64,000 nt of DNA, taken from NCBI GenBank assembly GCA_020543525.1, contig JAHYIO010000033.1, positions 992,001 to 1,056,000 of the forward strand, written 5' to 3'. The position numbers were made by a program, and so were the translations under genes. Below the pieces are notes generated by a model. It saw nothing but the letters and a program-made list of their open reading frames with translations, did no database searches and was not told where the DNA came from. The DNA is from Coriolopsis trogii. Its lineage: Eukaryota > Basidiomycota > Agaricomycetes > Polyporales > Polyporaceae. Of the stretch, positions 11,882-20,446 are shown in pieces; within the stretch, counting starts at the first letter, position 1, and the number at the start of each line of letters is the position of its first letter.

Positions 11882-14834
11882 ATGACGTCCGCACTCTACC
11901 TGCCCCTCCCCACCACCGCCCCCTCAGATCTCCTTGCCTCCGCCCCAAAGCACACCACGCACCGTCTCCGCAGGGCCTGTCTCTCTCGCCGACACGCCAT
12001 CGCCCTCGCTCTCGCCACCTCGCTTGTCACGTTCCTGATCTTCCACCAGATCTCCGCCGACTATGACTCCGATGTCGAAGACATCTACTATTTCCCCGGA
12101 GACTCATCAGACTCCTCTCCCTATTCTGGCATTGCTACTCCCGACGTAGACTATGACCAGCTCGGAAAGTCTCGAATACTGCACCCTCGACCGCCATACA
12201 TCGCGCTGCCTGTGCCAGACGCTGTGCATACCCCCGCTCGCCCCAAGCTGCGTGGCGTGCGCGAACTTCCTCTCGAATGCGTCGAAGACTACTTTGCTCA
12301 CGGGGCTCTCTGCCACGACGGCAAAGGCTCCATGCCTATCGACATCGTCTGGACATGGACGAACGGCTCGGATCCGCTCTTCCAGGAAGCGAGGCAGCTC
12401 GCCATCAGCTCATTCGACCCCGATGATCCTTACAGACCTGTAAACTCCAATAACCCCTCACGCATGTTCCGGTACGTTATTGCAGTGGCGCCTTCAAGTA
12501 GCATCTCATCTCATCTCATCTATCATCTCCGGACAGGGATCATGACGAACTCAGACATTCCTTACGGTCTGTTCTTGAGTTCTTCCGTCCACATACCAAC
12601 CGGTTCCGGATAGTCATACCGGACTTCGACTACCCCGCAGACGGGTCGAACCATACCATATCTCCGCCTGGCCCAGGCTATTGGCGACTGGGGCTTCAAC
12701 CCCAATTCCTCAAGCCAACACGGGGTGCAGATGTTCGGTGGCGTGACGGCAACGTACAGCTTGAACTCGTCCATCACGCGCACATCTTCGAGCCCTACAA
12801 CCACAGCATTTTTAACAGGTCGGTCTGAGCTCGGATGAACTTCTTGGCTAGATCTGACGCACTGCCCGACAGCTATGCGATTGAATCGCAGTTCAGCCAC
12901 TTGCAGGACATGTCTGAAGTATTGTACGTGTTCCCCCTTGATCCTTGTTGGAGTCGGCAGTGCTCACAATCGTCTGTTGCAGTGTTTACATGGTTCGCAT
13001 CTCTCGAGGCCCTGCCTGACCGAACGACCAACTGACCACCATCCATAGAATGACGATTTCTACATGATCAGAAAAGTCACGCCCTATACGTTCTACACGC
13101 AACGTCAGTACTTCTCCCTCCTGTCGAGCGCCATAGGCTCATCACCCCACAGAATACGGCCTCGTTCTCCGCATGCAATCAGGATTCCTCATCAACCCAG
13201 ACTGGCCCGACAGCAAGACGAGTGCTCGAGGAGAGTGGCGCAGCATGGGCGTCTCGAACTGGCTGTTGAGTCCGTGTCTCTCCTCGCCCAACCCTCCGCG
13301 TCCGTCCCTCACTCACACGCTGCACTCCCCTGACAGGCAGGCGGTTCGGCAAGCGCCGCCGTCCCTACCTCGTGCACCAGGCCAAGACGGTCTCGTACCC
13401 GCTCATCCAGGAAATGGCTCTCATCTGGCCGGAGTGGGTCGACAAGACGGCGACGCACGCGTTCCGCGAGACCGAGGCGGGCGACGGCGACTTTTACCAG
13501 GTGTTCACGTTCGCGCACTTCCTCGTCGAGCGCGCGCGCGAGGCGCTCCTCTGGTCGTGGACCGTCGCCCGCATCGGCGCGCTCGACGACAGCTGGGGCG
13601 AGCCGGAGATGCGCCGCGCGTGGACCGAGCTCGGCGGCGTCTGGGCGGGCGAGAGGAGTGCGGAGATCCGCGTGGAGTCGGGGGTGAGGGAGACGCTCAG
13701 TCCGGACCGCGTCAGGAAGAACTTGAAGGAGACCGGGATCGAGATGACGGCCGCTACGGATTACCAGTTCTGTGCGTGTTCGGTCGCCGTTGTGCGTTCT
13801 ATGCGCTCTTTCGCTCGTGCTGACGCGGTCTCCGTCTGCAGCCTCGCTCGACGGGTACGTGTACAACGAGTACGGGTGGCGAGGCGACGACGGCTGGCCG
13901 GGATTCAGGGAGCAGAAAACCGACTTTGGGAAGGGCCAGGAGGGCGAGAAGAAGAAGGCGGAGCACGAGAAGGAGCGGGAGAAGCGCAAGTGCACCATCA
14001 AGTACGACGAGTGCTTCGGCCTCAAGGGCCCCGACGGCATCCAGCCCCCCGCCTCCGTCGTCTTCCAGCACGTCGCGTTTAACAAGCCCCAATGCGGCGA
14101 CTGCAGTACGTCCGCGTCCCTCGCCCCGTCTGCTCGCACCCGCTCACGCTCTCGCCTCACAGTGATCATCGCCCTCATGAACGGCAGCGGCAAGCTCGGG
14201 ATCTCCCAGTTCCTGCCCTACCCCGAGCGGCGCTCGCCCAAGGCGGGCGCGCACGACCCGGGCGCGACGGACGAGCAGGAGCAGATCCCGCATCTCCCGC
14301 TCGTCCAGGACTGGCGGGACGGCAAGTTTGCGCTGCGCGATGTGATGAAGTACGCGCCGGAGCAGAGCGTGCGGCTGTGGACGATGCGGCTCATCACGCG
14401 GTACCGTTACGTCGTCGGTGCGTCTCTTTGTTTTGCATATTTCCCCTTGCTTTCCCACCTGTCGCTGCGCTTGCGGCCGTCGTGCGGTCGTGTGGTGTCA
14501 TATTGTGGCCTCACGTTACATACTCGCCCCACGACCCTCGAACTGCGCTCCGCGGCGCGCAGCGCCATGTCGTCCGTCGCCATGCACACCACGTGTACTG
14601 ACTCTCCGTTGTTCGCCCTCGATGACAGCCCGGACGCACAACCTGTTCGAGATGATGACGACGCTCAAGGACGTGAAGAACATCTTCAACCGGATCGACC
14701 ACCACAAGGACGCCGCGCTGCTCTGCCTGAACGACGACGTGACGGAGAAGCACGACGAGATCTCGGAGCTCTTCCGCGCGTGGCAGGAGAGGCGGTTCAG
14801 TCGCCCCGCGGCGTGGGAGGTCGACGCTCGATGA
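11882..14834 (+). CDS. Stealth-family polysaccharide/sugar phosphotransferase (GlcNAc-1-phosphotransferase-like), type II membrane protein
   Basis: Predicted Golgi or secretory-pathway enzyme transferring a sugar-1-phosphate; homologues are bacterial capsule phosphotransferases and animal GNPTAB. Exons are 11882-12471, 12537-12818, 12873-12923, 12983-12992, 13049-13103, 13153-13269, 13337-13771, 13842-14105, 14163-14417 and 14629-14834, giving 754 residues. One transmembrane anchor (HAIALALATSLVTFLIF) lies at residues ~40-57. The Stealth conserved regions follow in order: CR1 PIDIVWTWTNGSDP (~150), CR2 DHDELRHSLRSV then RIVIPDFDYP (~197-225), CR3 AIESQFSHL and VYMNDDFYMIR (~292-316), and CR4 near the C-terminus (ALLCLNDD, ~725). 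A Lys/Glu-rich insertion (KKKAEHEKEREK) lies about residue 545. An in-frame Met at 11804 is less likely, as it lacks a downstream advantage and precedes a pyrimidine tract. The donor sugar and acceptor are unknown. Confidence 0.9.
12983..12992 (+). other. 10-nt micro-exon of the Stealth gene
   Basis: The exon completes a Phe codon and encodes V-Y-M. It is needed to join ...SEV to NDDFYMIR in the conserved CR3 motif. It is flanked by TTGCAG upstream and GTTCGC downstream. Confidence 0.75.
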
Positions 14835-15619
14835 TGCGCACTGTACCGCATACCGCATATCGCATACTGCATACTGCACCCATCGCGCAGCACGCTGGCC
14901 GTGACGCTGTACTCCCATACCCTCCTTTCGTTGATCGCCGCCGCCATCGCACCACACCGCCCCGCAAATGCATCTGCTCTCATGCATCGCTTCATCGCTC
15001 GTCGCTGGATAGTCGTCCCTCATTCCCGCCCCGTCCGTCCCTTGCCTGATAGTGTACTCCTCCCACTAATCTGTGCTCCCGTGTGTTTGTGGCCCCCCGT
15101 CTACCTCGTATATCCATATTTACGACTTTTTCGTCCCGTCATCACCAGCTATCCCCCCCAACGCCTCGTTCTCTGCAGTAACTTATCAACTCTCTCGTCC
15201 ACGCACTCCTTTCCTCGAGCTCATTGACATCAGGGCTCTCCCGCCCTCGCACGTTTCTCGTCGAGAGCATTGTACAGATGTACACGCAATGTTGCATATA
15301 TGTACGCACACATGAGTGATTGTCTAGTAGCTCGGAGCGCTGCCTCCCAGTTGGTACGCTTTGCACCTCTCCGAGTCTGGCTTACAGCACAGAAAGGCCG
15401 ATCAGGACAAATGTGTGAACGGGGTTCAGACGGTGGCCAATACTCTTCCCTTGAGGACCTGTCGGTTCTCTGACTTTGAGGTCATTCATATATTGCACCA
15501 GGAGTAATGACATGAGTCGCACTGCCAGTGACGGTACTACAATGTCACAGCGCAACAACAGTGATGCGGCGAGGAGACATAGGCAACATCTTGGCACAGA
15601 CTGAACAAGGCGACTCATA
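14835..15619. other. Intergenic, start of the repeat island
   Basis: Holds the 3' UTR of the Stealth gene, a heptamer tandem repeat (14847-14880) and, from about 15194, the first copy of the duplicated segment. No coding region recognised. Confidence 0.6.
14847..14880. repeat. Heptamer tandem repeat, about five units
   Basis: Consecutive units CGCATAC, CGCATAT, CGCATAC, TGCATAC and TGCACC lie just behind the stop codon of the Stealth gene. Confidence 0.8.
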
Positions 15620-16485
15620 CTAGCTATATCCAGCTAGATGGCGACATCTGGGCAATGCAGCAACTTCATCAATACAGTACTGCGCACTAGGACCGGCCAA
15701 GGCACATACCACATGCACAGTCTCATAATCATACCACCATTTCAACTTTTCAAAATCCTCACCGACCTCCCGCATGGCTGCTTCCACCCGATTCAGAGCC
15801 TCACAAAATCCCCCCCTGGACAAAGATTGAATCTGCGCCTTGCGTTCTCTTATGTTGTACTCGTTGCAGACCGCAAAGATCCCCATATATCGGCCCGGTT
15901 CGCAAACTGGCTGCACGATCCTCAAAAGGAACATGCCACGCTTCGACAGGTCGAGCCTGACCTCGTTCTCCAAAATCAACGGATCTTCGAGGAAACCGCA
16001 CAACGCAGAGTCTTGCGCCTCGGATTCGGAGAGGTTACCATATTCGATGGTAGACTTCCCGTACTTCTTGCCAAACCAGGGTCCAATGGGAATTTGGATC
16101 CGGTAGTGTTCAGCATATTTTTTGATGAAACGTCTCGTGTACGCCCAGCCGTATACCCTGACACCTGCCCAAGGGGACTGTTCGAGCACCTCGACGGGAC
16201 CGTATCTGGCATAAAACTTGCGCCATCCCCAACACTCGTTCAGTCACAGCGTAGCACATATGTTCGAGTCCTCGAGCTGGTGCTCACCGCTTCCTGAGCA
16301 TTTATGGCGCGTTCTGTGTACGGAGTGCCTGATGTGCCATGCGGGCCTTGACCTGACACGTGCGTCTGGGCATCATCGGGATGGTCAGTAGGGCTCATTT
16401 GCTATTGAGAAGAAGGGCTTGATGGTATCAGGAGCGATGTATGAGTGGAGAAGGGCAGACGAAGAGAGTGTCAGCTCTCCGTGTT
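15194..16485. repeat. Segmental duplication, copy A
   Basis: Begins CTCGTCCACGCACTCCTTTC and shares blocks of high identity with 17172-18500 in the same orientation. These include the stretch around 15200-15310 (CTCATTGACATCAGGGCTCTC), the whole coding region of the hypothetical gene, and the flank up to a shared AGCTCTCCGTGT near 16480. The offset between copies is 1978 at the left end and 1997 at the start codons, so small indels have accumulated. Confidence 0.85.
15620..16398 (-). CDS. Hypothetical protein, paralogue A of a duplicated lineage-specific family
   Basis: Not recognised. The ATG is at 16398; exons are 16398-16288 and 16234-15620, giving 241 residues. The 53-nt intron (GTGAGC...CGAG) is at the same place as in paralogue B. 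The conserved core is GVRVYGWAYTRRFI, IPIGPWFGKKYG, then an acidic SESEAQDSALCGFL stretch and a C-terminal KLKWWYD. There is no signal peptide or membrane segment. The segment 15718-15680 matches the third intron of paralogue B, but its donor (GTGCAT) is weak and its length (39 nt) is divisible by three, so it may be retained or spliced; the frame stays open either way. Compared with B it carries scattered substitutions, so the core has been conserved after duplication. The function is unknown. Confidence 0.65.
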
Positions 16486-16544
16486 GTCTGTTGACCTGTT
16501 CAGTGTTCTTATAGGGTATCCGCAAGATCATGTGATCACTCGAG

Positions 16545-17118
16545 GTGCGTTTTAACTGGATTCAAATTGAGTCCCGGCAGCACTTCCGTCCCCATCGTCT
16601 CGCCTTCGCCTCGCTCGACAACATTCCGTTTGGCTTCATACCGCCTTGTCAAGTCCTTCGAGGCACACATGTCCTCCCTGCACCTCATTACGGCCGCTCA
16701 CCATCACCCTCTCTACCTCACCGCAGTTCGCTCCACTTCTATACTGATAACGGTGAGCTCGAGGAATTTGAAGATCACGCTGTCAGTCTCTTGTCGCACT
16801 TGAAGAAGGATTGAAACCATTACCATGTGGGCATGTAAGTGCCGCAGCATACGGTCATGATCTCAAAGCCCTTATGTTCGTTCATACAGGTGGACAGATC
16901 GCGACCTTTTCATGCGCTATCTAGGTGGAGCAGTAGGACATGAAGAGTCTCAGGAGATTCCCGACATACCTGCTGAGGACACTGACGACCTAGTCCAGCT
17001 AGAGTCTGCTGTTCCCGCATCTACTGCACCACAAACCGCCCGCGAGGATGTCCACTCGGACTCTGAAGATGAAGATCGCATACTACCCATCCAGTTCAGA
17101 TTCGGACAGCAGCGATGA
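16545..17118 (+). pseudogene. Broken ORF of a basidiomycete repeat-associated hypothetical protein
   Basis: One frame reads ...NGELEEFEDHAVSLLSHLKKD, then a TGA stop at about 16812-16814, then continues in the same frame as NHYHVGM. After an apparent intron (GTAAGT donor near 16838, TACAG acceptor at 16889) it goes on as WTDRDLFMRYLGGAVGHE and an acidic tail ending at 17118. The piece around MWTDRDLFMRYLGGAVGH resembles, from memory, a motif common in basidiomycete hypothetical proteins linked to transposon-rich regions; that link is inference. The in-frame stop makes it a probable relic. It sits between the two duplicated segments. Confidence 0.5.
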
Positions 17119-17171
17119 TGACTCACCTGACCGCGACGAGGCCGGCGTTAGGGTCAGCCGCCGCCATCGCA

Positions 17172-18500
17172 CTCGTCCACGCACTCCTTTCCTCGAGCTC
17201 ATTGACATCAGGGCTCTCTTGCTGACGCATGTTTCTCGTCTAGAGCATTGTACAGATGTGCATGCAACGTCGCATATATGTACGCACACATGAGTGACTG
17301 CCCGGAATTGCCAAACCCCCGGCATGCTGTTTCTCAGATATCACGCTCTTCCGAGAAAGCCCGATGATCACACTCTTCTCTGCAAAGGTATTTCGGCTCT
17401 CTGATTTTTGAAGTTGAGGTTTAATTGAGGTTAGATACATATTGAGGGGGACCCTTGTTCTTGCGGCGAACAGTGATGCGAGTCGTAATGACTATCGGTA
17501 CTAGATTGTCCCCCGCGCAACAACAATGGTACGGCGAGGAGACATGGACAACTTGAACATCTTCGTACAGACTGAACAAGGCGACTCATGCTCACAGGAG
17601 CCACAGACTTTAGACTTCCGTTACGCCAAGGCCCTGGAACATGTACCAAAGTCATCAACGCAGTACTGCGCATTACAACGGTACAACCCGTTGAGATACA
17701 TACCGCACTCACAGTCTGTCGATCGTACCACCATTTCAACGGTTCGAAGTCTTCATCGACCTCCCGCATAGCTTCTTCTACCCGTTTCAGAGCTTCATGA
17801 TAGCGCACACCAGTGGAATGTCGAATCTGCGCCTTGCGTTCTGTCATGTTGTACTCGTTGAAGACCGCAAACATCCCATGGTATCTGCCCGGTATGCAAA
17901 ACGGATCCACGCATTGCAATAAAAACCCGCAACGCCGGGACAGGTCGAGCCTGGCCTCGTTCTCCAAAACCAACGGATATTCGAGGAAACCGCACAACGC
18001 AGAGTCTTGCGCCTCGGATTCGGAGAGGTTACCATATTCGATGGTAGACTTCCCGTACTTCTTGCCGAACCAGGGTCCAATGGGAATTTGGATCCGGTAG
18101 TGTTCAGCATATTTTTTGATGAAACGTCTCGTGTACGCCCAGCCGTATACCCTGACACCTGCCCGAGGGGTCGGTTTGAGCACATCGACGGGACCGTACA
18201 AGTCATAGATCCTGTTCCATTTCTGTTTTCGTTCAGCCACAGCACAACATGTATATCTGGGTCCGCACTCACTGCTCTCTGCGCTCTGATGGCGCGTTCT
18301 GTGTACTCAGGTTCTACTGACGCCGCGCTAGACGGACCTTGACCTGGCGCGTGTATCTCGTACATATAAACGTCATCGGGATGGTGATTGCTCATTTGCT
18401 GTGTAGAAGAGTGGGGTTTCTTTGCTATGGGGAGTGATGTATGAGCGCTGAAGCTGAAGAGCGGTCGAAAGAGCTAAAGAGTGTTAGCTCTCCGTGTACG
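17172..18500. repeat. Segmental duplication, copy B
   Basis: Same orientation as copy A at 15194-16485. It includes the same flank (CTCATTGACATCAGGGCTCTC, then a TATATGTACGCACACATGAG block), the hypothetical gene and the promoter-side flank ending near AGCTCTCCGTGT. Between the copies lies about 690 bp of non-duplicated DNA with the broken ORF. Confidence 0.85.
17621..18395 (-). CDS. Hypothetical protein, paralogue B of the duplicated family
   Basis: Not recognised. The ATG is at 18395; exons are 18395-18273, 18222-17713 and 17665-17621, giving 225 residues. Introns of 50 nt (GTGAGT...AACAG) and 47 nt (GTGAGT...GCGCAG) are both in phase 0. The core GVRVYGWAYTRRFI...IPIGPWFGKKYG is the same as in paralogue A, and the end is WWYDRQT followed by YCVDDFGTC. 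Without the last intron the frame would run on into unrelated sequence, and A has the matching YCID, which supports splicing. The coding region is far better conserved between A and B than the DNA around it, which hints at selection, but no known domain can be named. Confidence 0.65.
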
Positions 18501-18655
18501 CATTGTCATGGCCTCGTTCCTGTACATAATAGAGATCATGTGATCTCTCTCCATGGATTTGGAGGAGGATTGGTCGGACCCCTAATCCAGCCTAACCCTA
18601 AAGAGGCCCGACCTGTAAAGGAGGATCGAGAGGTGCGTTGGCGGGGCGACCCTGG

Positions 18656-19093
18656 GTACAGCTGTTGCCGAAATTCGTGACCGCACGACTCCGCACGACG
18701 CGCGCGCACTTTTGGCGCGCGAAAATCGAGAGAACAAGAAAAATTGCTCACGGCTTGGCGTTTGCTCGCAGCCCCGAACAAACAATACAGGATGTGTGCT
18801 ATATCCCTTAGGAACACGTACGAGCTTTCCGCGAGGCGATAGACCGCCTCGTTGTAGAGATACGTATGCCAGGTCATGTGAATGGACAAGCCTGTCTGCC
18901 TCGTCGTTTGCGACGATGATTTAACATAAAATGCTACAGAAGTTTCATCAATGTTGGTTGATACACTTTTATAGCTGTTCCAACTGTTTCTAGATTTTTC
19001 CTGGCTGTTCTCCATGAGATGAGAGTGAATCTATGTCAGGTTGTGTCTGGAGTAGCGTAGGCGCCCAAGAAGTCACACTCAGGTGGCCCTTCC
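18656..19093. repeat. Left arm of a large palindrome (438 bp)
   Basis: Starts GTACAGCTGTTGCCG and ends GGTGGCCCTTCC. It is the reverse complement of 19353-19790 over its full length, with roughly a dozen mismatches, nearly all in the ~150 bp nearest the spacer. The minus strand carries an open frame from an ATG at 19015 (MENSQEKS..., then TWHTYLYNEAVYRLAESSY) that runs out through the end of the arm to 18536. No product is recognised. Confidence 0.9.
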
Positions 19094-19352
19094 TAGTCAA
19101 CAAACCCAACACACTCCTCCAAATTGACTAGAATCCACATAATAAGGATTCTACGAGTTGATATATATAGAAATATCGGAGATATCTGTGACTGCACACT
19201 GTTACCTACCTCCTCCTAGTGCACTGAAACTTCAGAGGATTGAGTGCAGGCGAATGTCACCCGTGGCCTCATGATTTGTTTGCTGCGCCTTGTATTGACT
19301 TTACTGCACTCATGAGCACAAAATCAGAGCAAATCGACCAAGTGTTCGTGTC

Positions 19353-19790
19353 GGAAGGGCCACCTGAGTGTGACTGCTTGGGCGCCTACGCTACTCCAGA
19401 CACAACCTGACATAGATACATTCTCATCTCATGGAGAACGGCCAGCAAAAATCTGGAAACAGTTGGAACAGCTATATGAGCGTATCAACCAACATTGATG
19501 AAACTTCTGTAGCATTTTATGTTAAATCATCGTCGCAAACGACGAGGCAGGCAGGCTTGTCCATCCACATGACCTGGCATACGTATCTCTACAACGAGGC
19601 GGTCTATCGCCTCGCGGAAAGCTCGTACGTGTTCCTAAGGGATATAGCACACATCCTGTATTGTTTGTTCGGGGCTGCGAGCAAACGCCAAGCCGTGAGC
19701 AATTTTTCTTGTTCTCTCGATTTTCGCGCGCCAAAAGTGCGCGCGCGTCGTGCGGAGTCGTGCGGTCACGAATTTCGGCAACAGCTGTAC
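19353..19790. repeat. Right arm of a large palindrome (438 bp)
   Basis: Inverted copy of 18656-19093, separated from it by a 259-bp A/T-rich spacer (19094-19352). The plus strand holds the matching open frame from an ATG at 19431 (MENGQQKS..., TWHTYLYNEAVYRLAESSY) to 19847. The two frames diverge outwards, share sequence up to the arm end (EFRQQLY) and then differ. I see no target-site duplication: flanks are ...GCGACCCTGG and TTTTTAGGAG.... Confidence 0.9.
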
Positions 19791-20446
19791 TTTTTAGGAG
19801 GCCTGTCGGAGACCCTGGGCCGCCGGGCGGCCCACCCCTTGCTATAGTACGACCAATTTTCCGGATCTTGGTCCCTTGGTCCCTGGTCCCTGATTGGCCC
19901 AGTCCATTACAATCAACAGCGAAAAAAAGGAGCAGCTGTCGGATTCGTACTATCCCATGGCCAGGCTCCCCAAGTCCCACCTACCGTCACAGTTCACTCG
20001 GAAAATTGCGACACTCCAAGCCTGATGAGCTAGAGTGAAACAGTCCCGACGCAGGCTCACAATCGGCTGACGATAATAAGGTATGTATATATTGCACGAG
20101 GGGGAATATATCGTAGAGTATACATTAGGGGACCCGTACAAACGGCCACCTGAGGACGCTGAAGGTGGGCGTGGTATGGCGTGGCGGAGTGATGGGGACA
20201 GGGACGGGGACAGGAGGGAGAGGTGAGGGATGAGGGATGCTGGAACCGTCATCAGTCACCACGCGACGGCATCCGAGGGGCAGGGGAGGGAGAGGGAGAG
20301 GGTGGGGGGAATCATCGTCATCAGTGTCGTTATAGACCAGCACCACACCACACGCGGCTCCTCTATCATTACACAACCACCTCAACACACACGCCCAAAC
20401 GCTCGCAGAACCCGCAAAGGGGAAAACGCGTGGCCGGCCTCTCTCA
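19791..20446. other. Intergenic, low-complexity
   Basis: Contains repeated GGTCCCTTGGTCCCTGGTCC at about 19870 and purine-rich GGGACAGGGACGGGGACAGG at about 20193. The right-hand end is the 3' flank of the permease gene. No gene recognised. Confidence 0.6.

Noticed and set aside
15194..18500. Reading the duplicated segments as long terminal repeats of a retrotransposon
   Set aside because: Each copy contains a spliced gene, lacks TG...CA ends and primer-binding or polypurine tracts, and the ~690 bp between them cannot hold gag-pol.
18656..19790. Palindrome as an assembly or cloning artefact
   Set aside because: The arms differ at about a dozen positions clustered near the spacer, unlike an exact artefactual inversion; long reads would still be needed to be sure.
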